From the NCBI RefSeq assembly GCF_003390335.1, contig NZ_QUOU01000001.1, positions 124,001 through 188,000 of the forward strand: a DNA stretch of 64,000 nt, read 5' to 3'. Position 1 is the stretch's first letter. Each line of letters opens with the position of its first letter. Below are positions 27,535 to 36,012 of this stretch, piece after piece. The DNA is from Thalassotalea euphylliae (lineage in GTDB: Bacteria > Pseudomonadota > Gammaproteobacteria > Enterobacterales > Alteromonadaceae). The position numbers and the translations under genes were made by a program. The notes below the pieces were generated by a model. The model did not search any database and was not told where the DNA came from. It saw nothing but the letters and a program-made list of their open reading frames with translations.

Positions 27535-28701
27535 CTATTTTCTAGAGGTACTGAGTTCTAGGCGCTGATAAAAAGATAAAATCTTGTTCTCAACGGCGTG
27601 TTTCTCGTACCTCTCTGCAACCATTTTAAGCCCATTGGCGCGCAACTTTTCTATTCTGTGTTGGTTTTCCAACAGAATTGACAGCTGTTCGACCACTTTG
27701 TGTTTATCGTGAAGTGGAACCCTTAGCCCTAACTCATCATTATCAACAACATCATTTGAACCCGGAATATCGGTGACACAGGCGATACACCCAGAGGCCA
27801 TCGCTTCGATGGTCGAAATACCAAACCCTTCTCTCAGGCTCAATAGTGCATGAATATCAATGACTCTGTAAAAGTCTTCGACGTTTTCCCGAAACCCCAA
27901 CACCTTACTGATGTCTTTAATATGTGGGTAATCAGCAATGACTTTCAAAATATCATCATACATCGGCCCCTCCCCAACAATGAGTAAAAAAACGTTTTTG
28001 TGCTGATGTGCTATGTCGGCGAAAGCCTCGACAAGGTAAGGGATATTCTTTTGTACAGAAAGCCTAGCGATACAACCAACCACTAAGCTGTTTTCATCAA
28101 TATTCAAATCCTTGCGCAAGGTTTTTTTTAGGGGAAGTGAAGGAGAAAACCTGTTGAGATCAACCCAATTGGGCACAACCGTCAGGTTTTTGGATGCAGT
28201 CATTGGAAAAATGTTAACAAACGCCTCCCTTGCGGAGTTTGTTACACCATATCCTCCCAGACAAGTACTAAAGCAATCGTGTAAATGCGTTTCGACATAT
28301 TCGGGTAGTGCCTCATCCAAAAACACATTGTGAATACTGAGAACAGTGGGGATGCCGGATTTAGAAGCTCCCCATAAATGAGTTAGTCCATATGTCGTCC
28401 AGCACAAGAAAACATGGACAATATCTGGCTTGACTCGCTTAAAAAAGCGCTTGTAGAAAAAGTAGGCGAGAAACTTCTTCAACCTCCAATGGTTCCAGTT
28501 CTCTAGGAAATAAGGTATGCGTTTTACGTGTAGCTTGACACCTTGGGGTAATTTATCTCTAAATTTATCGATACCATTAAACGCGTTAATGAGTATTGTC
28601 ACTTTATAACCCGAATTCAGTAGCAATTGGGCTTCTTGAAGCATCCTAATTTCCATACCTCCAAAGCTGCCTGAGAAGCTGGTTAATAGGATATGTTTCA
28701 T
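27535..28701 (-). CDS. Glycosyltransferase family 4 protein
   Basis: This 388-residue GT-B enzyme has N-terminal ILLTSFSGSFGGMEIRMLQE (glycine-rich loop), VLSIHNVFLD in the acceptor half, and TVVPNWVDLNRFSP, VGCIARLSVQKNIPYLVEAF and SLREGFGISTIEAMASGCIA in the donor half, with the E-x7-E pattern. The start ATG overlaps the stop of the sulfotransferase gene by four bases (ATGA), so the two are coupled. It is the last gene of the leftward flippase/GT2/sulfotransferase unit. Confidence 0.9.
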   Translation of the reverse strand: MKHILLTSFSGSFGGMEIRMLQEAQLLLNSGYKVTILINAFNGIDKFRDKLPQGVKLHVKRIPYFLENWNHWRLKKFLAYFFYKRFFKRVKPDIVHVFLCWTTYGLTHLWGASKSGIPTVLSIHNVFLDEALPEYVETHLHDCFSTCLGGYGVTNSAREAFVNIFPMTASKNLTVVPNWVDLNRFSPSLPLKKTLRKDLNIDENSLVVGCIARLSVQKNIPYLVEAFADIAHQHKNVFLLIVGEGPMYDDILKVIADYPHIKDISKVLGFRENVEDFYRVIDIHALLSLREGFGISTIEAMASGCIACVTDIPGSNDVVDNDELGLRVPLHDKHKVVEQLSILLENQHRIEKLRANGLKMVAERYEKHAVENKILSFYQRLELSTSRK

Positions 28702-29546
28702 TGTTGTTTTAAGTCAGCCTTTTTCGACAAGTTGTGCTTGTTAAGCAGCTTGACGAAGTGCTCGTGCATTTCTTGTGGATTAATATCATCTAAGCTTTTC
28801 TTTTCACTTGATTTAGTATTATCCCTTCTTCCTACATCGAGTGAATTTTCTACTTCTGATTTGTCGATGCCGAGGAAAGATATCAGATCATAGATACTTT
28901 CTTTGTCATTGAGCTGTTTGGTTTTTAGCTCGAACCATGCATGATGAGGGTACGCTTTCATGTAATGTTCAACTCTGGCTTCTACTTCATACCAATACCA
29001 AAGGCATTTGTAAAAATCATGACAGTAGTCACCTTCCTGCCCCAACTCGCTCAGCCTAATTAAGTTATCTTTTGAGCTGGGATCCAGTAAGTATTTTTTC
29101 CCTCTCTCGGTAACCCCTGGGATACTACCAATAGCGTAAAAAGATGAAGCAACACTTACCGGGTCCCTTTGTAAGTGAATAATTTTTATCTGATCTCTTG
29201 GTATAAACTTAATGACTTCACGAATGAAGTTCTTAATAAACAAGTGATTTGCTTCGAAATAAAATGGTTTAGTTGCACTTCTCAAGATAGTGATGACTTT
29301 TCGCTTTTGGATGGAAAGCATTTTTTCATCGAAATCACTTATTTCACTATTGTCAGACAACACTATCGGGTAAGGCTCGTGTTCACTAACGAAAGCGGGG
29401 TGTTTAGCTACAATATTGGAGATGGTGTTGGTTCCACACCTTCCTGTACTCGCGACAAAAACAAACATGGTATTTTTGCGCTTAATTCTAAGAGCGAGTA
29501 GATAGATGTAAAAGGTTAGAATGTTGTGCTTGAGAAATTTAAGCAT
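28698..29546 (-). CDS. Sulfotransferase family protein
   Basis: This 282-residue protein has the two PAPS-binding motifs of sulfotransferases: a 5'-phosphosulfate loop FVFVASTGRCGTNTISNIV near the N-terminus and a 3'-phosphate motif IIHLQRDPVSVASSFYAIG (about residue 125). A hydrophobic stretch before the first motif is short, so the enzyme is probably cytosolic or peripheral. In this EPS setting it likely sulfates a sugar of the repeat unit; sulfated EPS is common in marine bacteria. It sits between a GT2 and a GT4 gene on the minus strand. No PAPS-synthesis genes are in the window. Confidence 0.83.
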   Translation of the reverse strand: MLKFLKHNILTFYIYLLALRIKRKNTMFVFVASTGRCGTNTISNIVAKHPAFVSEHEPYPIVLSDNSEISDFDEKMLSIQKRKVITILRSATKPFYFEANHLFIKNFIREVIKFIPRDQIKIIHLQRDPVSVASSFYAIGSIPGVTERGKKYLLDPSSKDNLIRLSELGQEGDYCHDFYKCLWYWYEVEARVEHYMKAYPHHAWFELKTKQLNDKESIYDLISFLGIDKSEVENSLDVGRRDNTKSSEKKSLDDINPQEMHEHFVKLLNKHNLSKKADLKQQ

Positions 29547-29564
29547 ATGCTGAGCCTGTTAATT

Positions 29565-30473
29565 TTATTTGTTATTTTTAAAGCGCTTCTTGAGGTATCC
29601 CCAAAAAAAACCCACTTCCCAGTAATTGTTTGCTTTATCTTTATTTTTAGGCAGAAAAGTCATTTGAAACCAGTTGACGAGAAAAACTTTGATGCGCCAC
29701 AATGGGATCTCGTGTACTGTTTTTACCCCTTGAAATTTCAACTCTTTCTCTTTTGTATACATGCTGAGTCCATATTTCAACCCTCTAGCTTTAAGCCATT
29801 TATAATCAAATTGAAAATCTTTCAGTATATGTTTTACGATGATACTGCTATCGAACCAACACTTACGTCCAGCAGATAGACGAGTCAGAAAGTCAGTCTC
29901 ACACCCCATTTCATAGTTGCCACTAGTTGGTCCTACGCGTGTGTTAAATAGGATGTTATCCGTTAGTGCTGATCTTCGAAAAGCGACATTGGCACCAAAG
30001 ATAGAGCCTGGTCCAACTTCTTTTTTGTCAAATGACTCTGGAGTGATCGCATAAGCGATGTGCTTAAACCCGAAAGAATCATACCAGTTAGGTTTTTGCA
30101 CAGAAAAATAAGGCTCAATTTTCCCTCCAAAGATGTCATATTCTAGTTTGCTGTTGGCAATATTGAGAAAGCTCTTTAAAAACAGTGTATCAGCAATGAC
30201 ATCGTCGTCCGTTAATATCAGAATATCGCCTTGTGCTTGGTAGAGTATTTTATTGAGAGCCGCAGACTTTCCTTGTTGTCCTTCATAATATATTTTCAAT
30301 GGCAGCTTTTGCTCATACTCTTTTAGGATGCTAGCAGTGAGATCAGTCGAATTGTTGTCACAGACAAGTAGTTCCCAGTCGACTCCTTCAACATCCATCC
30401 TGGTCAGGCTTTCAAGTGTCATTCGCAAGGTCTTCTGACCATTGTACGTTGCGATTAATAAAGATATATCCAT
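29565..30473 (-). CDS. Glycosyltransferase family 2 protein
   Basis: This 302-residue GT-A enzyme begins MDISLLIATYNGQKTLRMTL. It has the nucleotide-binding VCDNNSTDLT and the metal-binding DDD motif (ILILTDDDVIADTLFLKSF). The middle part has FGANVAFRRSALTD and the acceptor loop GCETDFLTRLSAGRKCWFDS, with the ED-like acidic base pair. No membrane segment is seen. It should use a nucleotide sugar to extend the EPS repeat. It lies 9 bp downstream of the flippase gene. Confidence 0.9.
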   Translation of the reverse strand: MDISLLIATYNGQKTLRMTLESLTRMDVEGVDWELLVCDNNSTDLTASILKEYEQKLPLKIYYEGQQGKSAALNKILYQAQGDILILTDDDVIADTLFLKSFLNIANSKLEYDIFGGKIEPYFSVQKPNWYDSFGFKHIAYAITPESFDKKEVGPGSIFGANVAFRRSALTDNILFNTRVGPTSGNYEMGCETDFLTRLSAGRKCWFDSSIIVKHILKDFQFDYKWLKARGLKYGLSMYTKEKELKFQGVKTVHEIPLWRIKVFLVNWFQMTFLPKNKDKANNYWEVGFFWGYLKKRFKNNK

Positions 30474-30482
30474 TTCTCTGGC

Positions 30483-31985
30483 CTATTGATTTGCAAGGGC
30501 GCTTCCTTTTATTTTTCTTTTTACAAACGTAAACATTTGCCCTTCCGACGTATTGACAGGTCTACCATCCATTAACCATAGCAAGTAGAGTACGCTGACG
30601 AAGACAATAGCGCCCAAACATATCTTAATGAGCAAGGAAAAGAACATTGGGTTATGTGTAAATTGCGCTTGTTCAACGACGAATTGAGTCCCTACTACCA
30701 TAGCAACACCAGCTAGAAGATGTCTAAAAATTGTTTTCAGATACTCCTTGAAAGAGAAGTTTATCAACCTTTTGGTGATCAACATCGGAAGAGGGTAATA
30801 AAGAATACTGGTATACAAATACGCTTTCGCAGCTCCCGCTAGCCCTTCAACGTAAGTCAGTGGGATGAGTAGCACGAATAATAAAACAGCATGGATAGCA
30901 CTCAACATCGTGGTCAGTCTGGGTTTTCCCAACGACATGTAAACATATTGGTGGTTCGTGCTGAGCGCCCTGAATATACTGGCGATAGCTATGTACTCAA
31001 AAACAATTTGTGTTGATTCCCACCCGGGACCCAAAAGCCAGTGTGATAATTCATATGCCAACAAAAAGATTCCGAGCGAAGTAGAAAAAGCTACGATTGA
31101 GGTGTTTCCAAGAACATCGTGAAACAAGTTTCTCAAGAGCGGTATATTGCCTTGAGCTTTGGAATAACCGGAAAAAGAAGAGCGGTTAATTGCTGCCCCT
31201 AATTCGTTGGACGGTAAGGAAGATATCTCGTATGAGACATTAAAAAGGCCGACAATTTTTGACGAACCAAAATACCCTAAAACAATTTCACCTGTTCGGG
31301 TGTTTAAATAGTTGAGCCAGGCGTTTACAAACATCCATTTGGAAAAGTTCATCAATTCTCTGGCATAGGTAAGGCAGAATGTTGGGCGAAATTTCGAATA
31401 GTAATAACTAAGTCCTACGCTGATAATCGTTGAGGCATACATGCCAATTATCAGGGCGTAATAGTTACGCAGCCACCAAGCCGCAGCAATGGTCACAAAA
31501 AACGAAGACAGCTTAGCTATGCCCTGGTAACGGAACTCCATCTTGAAATCCATTTCTTTAATAAACGAAATCATACCTGGGTTGGTAGCGGCCTTTAAGA
31601 CAAACAGGAATGAGCATAGTTGCAGCAGGTGCGTCAGTTGAGGTTCACTGTAAAAGTCTGCTACCCAAGGCGCCGCAAAAAAGGTGGTCAGGCACATAAA
31701 GCCACTGAGAATAAAGCGAATTGTCCAGATAGTCGAATAGTGACCAGCTTTGGCGTTGCGTGTCTGGACGATTGCCGCTTCGAATCCAAAAGCCGACATG
31801 AGCTCAATCAAGGCATAAAAAGACATGGCCAAGGCGACTAAGCCGAAATCTTCAGGCAGTAGCAGACGAACTAATATAAGCGTGCTGACAACAGATATAG
31901 ATTTGAGGACAATTCTCAGAGCAACCAGCCAGAATACGCCTAAATTAATATCTTTTTTCACACTTTCAAAGTTGGAATTTGTCAC
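30483..31985 (-). CDS. Oligosaccharide flippase (Wzx, MATE/MOP superfamily)
   Basis: This 500-residue protein with about 12-14 membrane helices should flip the lipid-linked repeat unit across the inner membrane. The N-terminus (GVFWLVALRIVLKSISVVST, then LLLPEDFGLVALAMSFYALI) and the FGFEAAIVQTRNA segment are typical of PST-type exporters, and EIVLGYFGSSKIVGLFNVSY marks the middle. GTG at 31985 is the start, with a weak ribosome-binding site. It is the first gene of a leftward unit (flippase, GT2, sulfotransferase, GT4). With the O-ligase/Wzy-like protein and Wzz-like protein it completes a Wzx/Wzy-type export route. Confidence 0.92.
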   Translation of the reverse strand: MTNSNFESVKKDINLGVFWLVALRIVLKSISVVSTLILVRLLLPEDFGLVALAMSFYALIELMSAFGFEAAIVQTRNAKAGHYSTIWTIRFILSGFMCLTTFFAAPWVADFYSEPQLTHLLQLCSFLFVLKAATNPGMISFIKEMDFKMEFRYQGIAKLSSFFVTIAAAWWLRNYYALIIGMYASTIISVGLSYYYSKFRPTFCLTYARELMNFSKWMFVNAWLNYLNTRTGEIVLGYFGSSKIVGLFNVSYEISSLPSNELGAAINRSSFSGYSKAQGNIPLLRNLFHDVLGNTSIVAFSTSLGIFLLAYELSHWLLGPGWESTQIVFEYIAIASIFRALSTNHQYVYMSLGKPRLTTMLSAIHAVLLFVLLIPLTYVEGLAGAAKAYLYTSILYYPLPMLITKRLINFSFKEYLKTIFRHLLAGVAMVVGTQFVVEQAQFTHNPMFFSLLIKICLGAIVFVSVLYLLWLMDGRPVNTSEGQMFTFVKRKIKGSALANQ

Positions 31986-32303
31986 GAGTTTTACTATACC
32001 TTTTGCGGCACTCTTAATTAAAAGGCGGGTTTAAACTATTTGTGCTCTTTTCGGCCAATGCGATTTTCATCTACAGTCACTATCTACTTATTCGTTCGTA
32101 ACATAAGGACAAAAAGCCAACTAAACAAATGGTTGGCTGCCAGTTCAGCATGTTGCAAACTCTGGGTTGGTAGAGCGTTGAAGGCCATATAGTGAATGTT
32201 CAGGCGCCTTGGACTTCCTTGGGGACATTTATATTCACTCGTTCCTGACAGAGTTGTATGTTGCCACAAATGATGATCTACCAAGTCCTTTGTACGGGCA
32301 CCA
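31986..32303. other. 318-bp gap between flippase start and TPR gene end
   Basis: No confident gene is present. The minus strand has a 75-codon frame from TTG at 32311 to 32084 that overlaps the TPR stop, but it has no ribosome-binding site and includes a terminator hairpin, so I did not call it. AGTGAAT/ATTCACT arms lie near 32190-32240 around a GGCGCC core. A Rho-independent terminator on the minus strand is listed separately. The flippase promoter should lie in 31986-32105. Confidence 0.5.
32107..32138 (-). terminator. Rho-independent terminator downstream of the TPR gene
   Basis: On the minus strand AGCCAAC (32138-32132) pairs with GTTGGCT (32121-32115) around a ten-base loop and is followed by a short T run (TTTTTG). 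It lies about 165 bp after the TPR stop and before the flippase gene. Confidence 0.6.
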
Positions 32304-32948
32304 TTACTCAACGTTAGAAAAGTTTTCTATCTGCTTTGCTAGCCCTTGTAGTGGGTAGCCTTGCTGATAGGCCACTTCGGCATGTTGTCGAGCTTTTACT
32401 AAATCCCCAAGTTTTACATACAGTAAACCAGCGTTGTAATTGATTTCGGGATTTTCAGGCAATAATGTAAGTGCTACTCGGTAATGTTCCTTGGCTTCTT
32501 CCAGTCTTTGGGTTTGTTGCAGGTGAATGGCGTAAATCATGTGCGAAATGGCGTCATTGGGCTGAAAGTACAATGCGCGTTTAAAATAGCAATCAGCGGT
32601 GTAGTACTTGTCGATGTTTCTAAACGCCATCTTTTCAATTCGTTGGTGTTTAGCCATTGCATATAGAGCTCTGTGGTAATTTGGAATCGCTCGTAAGGTG
32701 TAGTCAATATCGGCAATGAGCTTGCCTGTTTGTCCGGATTTGAGTTTCTCAACATTAGAAGTAAAGTGAGCGCCTAGTACGATAGGAAGCTTAGATGAGT
32801 GGGCTGGATTGGTGAAATCCCACGGGCCATAGGCGTTTTGTAAGGGGACGCCTTGTTCAATACCGCATGTGGTGTTATCGCGATTTGCACCTATAACTTT
32901 ATTTGACAGTACTAAAGTTATAAACAAAATTATAATTTTTATTTGCAC
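32304..32948 (-). CDS. Secreted tetratricopeptide-repeat protein of polysaccharide loci
   Basis: This exported TPR protein has about 214 residues. I chose GTG at 32948, with AGG seven bases upstream, because it gives a clean signal peptide (MQIKIIILFITLVLSNKVIGA). A longer frame from TTG at 32999 has no ribosome-binding site. The mature N-terminus has a Cys and the block NAYGPWDFTNPAHSSKLPIV, which I recognise from a widespread uncharacterised family in EPS loci. TPR units (YFKRALYFQPNDAISHMIYA, KEHYRVALTLLPENPEINYN) fill the second half. It probably scaffolds EPS export in the periplasm; function is not known. It is divergent from the glycosyltransferase at 33019. Confidence 0.75.
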   Translation of the reverse strand: MQIKIIILFITLVLSNKVIGANRDNTTCGIEQGVPLQNAYGPWDFTNPAHSSKLPIVLGAHFTSNVEKLKSGQTGKLIADIDYTLRAIPNYHRALYAMAKHQRIEKMAFRNIDKYYTADCYFKRALYFQPNDAISHMIYAIHLQQTQRLEEAKEHYRVALTLLPENPEINYNAGLLYVKLGDLVKARQHAEVAYQQGYPLQGLAKQIENFSNVE

Positions 32949-33018
32949 CGAAAAACCTAACGCTCCATGATAGATATAAATTAAGTATATAGATATCAAG
33001 AATAAGAAGAAAGATACA

Positions 33019-34272
33019 GTGGCAAAGGAATACAGAATACTTTATGTCGCGTTTCATTATCCTCCAATACTAGGCAGTAGTGGGGTACATCGTACATTAG
33101 CTTTCACTCGCTATTTGGTGGAGCGCAACTGGAATGTAGATGTACTGACGAGTTCGCTACAGGCCTATGATCGTTGGGAGGAGTCACAGCTTTCTTTTAT
33201 TCCTGACAAGGTCAATGTTATTAGAGCGTTTGGGCGCAATACAGCTAAGCATTTAAGTATCAAGGGCAAGTACCTCGGGTTAATGGCTTTACCGGATAAT
33301 TGGCAGAGTTGGATTTTTAGTGGTGTGGTTTCCGGGCTTATCTCAATATTACGCCGCAAGCCAGACGTTATTGTTTCCACGTACCCAATAGCCTCAGCAC
33401 ATGTCATTGCTTATGTTCTCCATAAGTTATCGGGTATTCCATGGGTTGCCGACTTGCGCGACCCGATGGCACAAGAAGGCTACCCTGCAAACCCGCGTAA
33501 GAAGCGAATTTTTCAGTGGTTAGAAGGTAAAATGGTGAAGCACTGCCGTCACATTGTTTTGACCTCTTCTGGTGCAAAAGCCCTCTATGTAGAGCGCTTC
33601 CCTCAAGTGACTGAAGAAAAATGGCAAATCATACCAAACGGTTATGATGTCGCTATGTTTGCATCACTTCAAACCTCAAGTAACCATCAGCAAAGTGAAA
33701 AAATAGTGTTGCTACACAGTGGTGTGGTTTACCCGAGTGAACGAGACCCAAAACCATTATTTCAAGCGATAGCGGCGCTCAAAAAAAGTGGCCGCCTAAG
33801 CGCCACTAATTTTGAGTTGAGATTAAGAGCAACGGGACATGATGAGATCTACCAACCGCAGCTTGCTAAGATGAATATCGCAGATATTGTCAAATTAGCG
33901 GCACCAGTGCCTTTTCATGAGGCGCTTAAAGAGATGACAATGGTTGATGGTTTATTGCTGATGCAAGCCGCTAATTGTGATTATCAAATACCCGCTAAGG
34001 CTTATGAATATATTCGAGTTGGTAAGCCCATTTTTGCGTTAACGACTGAGCAAGGCGATACCGGCCAACTAATGGCTCAGCAGTCAAATAGTGTCATAGC
34101 GCCTTTAGATGATGCATTGGCGATTGAACAGCAGTTAATGAGGTATTTAACTCAGGTACAGAATGGTGAGCTGGCACCATTGCCAGAAGAGCAAATACTT
34201 CGCTATTCTAGACAACATCATGCCAGTTCATTTGAAGCATGTTTGCAGCGCAGCATAAAACACAGTATTTAG
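33019..34272 (+). CDS. Glycosyltransferase (GT-B, family 4-like)
   Basis: This 417-residue enzyme begins YRILYVAFHYPPILGSSGVH, typical of GT4-like enzymes. Further marks are VIVSTYPIASAHVIAYVLHK, GIPWVADLRDPMAQEGYPAN and QIIPNGYDVAMF, then QIPAKAYEYIRVGKPIFALT near the C-terminus with the conserved Glu. The start is GTG with AAGAAGAAAG upstream. It is the first gene of the second rightward EPS unit and 15 bp ahead of the asparagine-synthase-like gene. Confidence 0.88.
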   Translation: MAKEYRILYVAFHYPPILGSSGVHRTLAFTRYLVERNWNVDVLTSSLQAYDRWEESQLSFIPDKVNVIRAFGRNTAKHLSIKGKYLGLMALPDNWQSWIFSGVVSGLISILRRKPDVIVSTYPIASAHVIAYVLHKLSGIPWVADLRDPMAQEGYPANPRKKRIFQWLEGKMVKHCRHIVLTSSGAKALYVERFPQVTEEKWQIIPNGYDVAMFASLQTSSNHQQSEKIVLLHSGVVYPSERDPKPLFQAIAALKKSGRLSATNFELRLRATGHDEIYQPQLAKMNIADIVKLAAPVPFHEALKEMTMVDGLLLMQAANCDYQIPAKAYEYIRVGKPIFALTTEQGDTGQLMAQQSNSVIAPLDDALAIEQQLMRYLTQVQNGELAPLPEEQILRYSRQHHASSFEACLQRSIKHSI

Positions 34273-34287
34273 GGGTGAGGCAGTAAA

Positions 34288-36012
34288 GTGGAAGATATCA
34301 AAGCAAGGAGCTCATTCACGTATTTATTATCAAATGCGATGAATGTGAAGCTAGTTTCTGACAAGCCAATGACGCAAATTGCTGATGAACAGTTCTTTGT
34401 TGCTGTGTTGGGCAATATAGACAATACCAGCGCTCAAGATATTTTAGATAAGCTGGCCAAGGGTGAAAAATTATCTAATTTTTACCAACAGCTGAGTGGC
34501 CGTTTTGTCTTAGTTATTGCGAACCAGCATGATTCAACATTAACGTTGGTGAATGACTTTATTGGTCAATTGCCTTGTTACTATGCTGAGCATGGCGGAG
34601 AAATCACAATTTCTCACTCGTTAAAATTACTCAAGACGGCTGTTCAACAGACATTGGAAATTAGCGAACAGGCTATTTTCAATTACATGTATTTTCATTG
34701 CATTCCTTCGCCAACAACTATATACAAAACGGTATGTAAACTTGAGCCGGGTAAAGCGGTAACCTTTGATAGGACGTTACAGCGTTCAACTCATGCCCTT
34801 TATGCACCAGAGTTTTCGATGAATGTGCAAGACAAGCAAAGCTTGCATCAAGAATGTTTGGATATCATTGAAACAACGGTAAAGCAGCAAGCCTCAGGTA
34901 ATTGCGGTGCCTTTTTAAGTGGTGGTTTAGACAGTTCGACAGTATCTGGCATGCTGGCGAAGCATCAAACACCAGCGAAAACCTTCTCTATCGGCTTTGA
35001 AGCCGAAGGTTATGATGAAACGCCGTACGCGAAAATCACCGCAAATCACTTCGATACCCAGCACCAAGTGCTTTACCTGCAGCCTGAACAAGCGGCCGAA
35101 GCCTTTGTTAGCGTGGCACAGTATTTTGATGAACCATTTGGTAACTCGTCTTCTATGGCAGCCTATTTTTGTGCCCAATTTGCGAAACAGCATGGCGTAG
35201 ATACCTTGCTGGCGGGGGATGGTGGTGATGAGCTCTTTGCCGGTAACGAACGCTATGCCAAGCAAAAGCAGTTTGAACTGTATTATAGTTTGCCATCACC
35301 CATGCGCGCCTTAATGAATGCAACCTTAAACAATGCTGTTATGGCGGGTATACCCGGTATTAGCAAGGCAGCTAGCTATGTGCGTCAAGCCGAAGTTAAA
35401 TTGCCTGCGCGTTTGCAAAGTTACAACTTCATCAATATTGTTGGTCTAGCGGAAATGTTCACGCCAACGTTTTTATCTAAAGTTGATGTTAACCAACCGA
35501 TTGCGCAATTAGCGCAGCGATATCAAGAGTCTAATGGTGAGCATCCGGTAGATAATATGTTGTATCTGGATTGGAAGTTTACGCTCGCTGATAATGATTT
35601 AGTTAAAGTCAATAAAATGTGTGAGCTTGCTGGCGTCGAAGTTAAATTCCCACTGTTGGACAAGGCGCTCGTCGACTTTAGTTGCAAAGTACCCGCAGAT
35701 GTAAAATTACCTGGCTACGAACTGAGAGATTTTTATAAGCAAGCCTGCCGTGGCTTTTTAGCTGATGAGACACTTGATAAGAGTAAACATGGCTTTGGGT
35801 TGCCGTTTGGTGTTTGGCTAAAAGAAAATGAAACGTTAAAAAATATAGCATTAGACGCGTTGCAGCAGTTTAAAGCGCGAAATATTGTTTCGGAAAGTTT
35901 AATCAATAAAGCGCTTGATGCTCATCATAGCGTTCACGCGGGCTATTATGGTGAGCTTATTTGGATTATGGTGGTACTAGAGCTCTGGCTTCAAGGCAAT
36001 GAGAGTCGTTAA
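34288..36012 (+). CDS. Asparagine synthase-like protein with degenerate glutaminase domain
   Basis: This 574-residue AsnB-type protein starts with GTG at 34288. The synthase domain is intact at the nucleotide site: GAFLSGGLDSSTV (about residue 210) and LLAGDGGDELFAGNERYA (about 307). The N-terminal domain keeps the fold (GRFVLVIANQHDSTLTLVND) but does not begin Met-Cys; it starts MEDIKARSSFTYLL, so the Ntn nucleophile is missing. Such proteins may use free ammonia or another amine, or form amide or lactam bonds as in beta-lactam synthetase relatives. The end overlaps the deacetylase gene by 14 bases. Substrate unknown. Confidence 0.85.
   Translation: MEDIKARSSFTYLLSNAMNVKLVSDKPMTQIADEQFFVAVLGNIDNTSAQDILDKLAKGEKLSNFYQQLSGRFVLVIANQHDSTLTLVNDFIGQLPCYYAEHGGEITISHSLKLLKTAVQQTLEISEQAIFNYMYFHCIPSPTTIYKTVCKLEPGKAVTFDRTLQRSTHALYAPEFSMNVQDKQSLHQECLDIIETTVKQQASGNCGAFLSGGLDSSTVSGMLAKHQTPAKTFSIGFEAEGYDETPYAKITANHFDTQHQVLYLQPEQAAEAFVSVAQYFDEPFGNSSSMAAYFCAQFAKQHGVDTLLAGDGGDELFAGNERYAKQKQFELYYSLPSPMRALMNATLNNAVMAGIPGISKAASYVRQAEVKLPARLQSYNFINIVGLAEMFTPTFLSKVDVNQPIAQLAQRYQESNGEHPVDNMLYLDWKFTLADNDLVKVNKMCELAGVEVKFPLLDKALVDFSCKVPADVKLPGYELRDFYKQACRGFLADETLDKSKHGFGLPFGVWLKENETLKNIALDALQQFKARNIVSESLINKALDAHHSVHAGYYGELIWIMVVLELWLQGNESR

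Noticed and set aside
32084..32311. A 75-codon minus-strand frame overlapping the TPR stop
   Set aside because: TTG start without a ribosome-binding site, and a terminator hairpin lies within it; kept only as an unexplained stretch.
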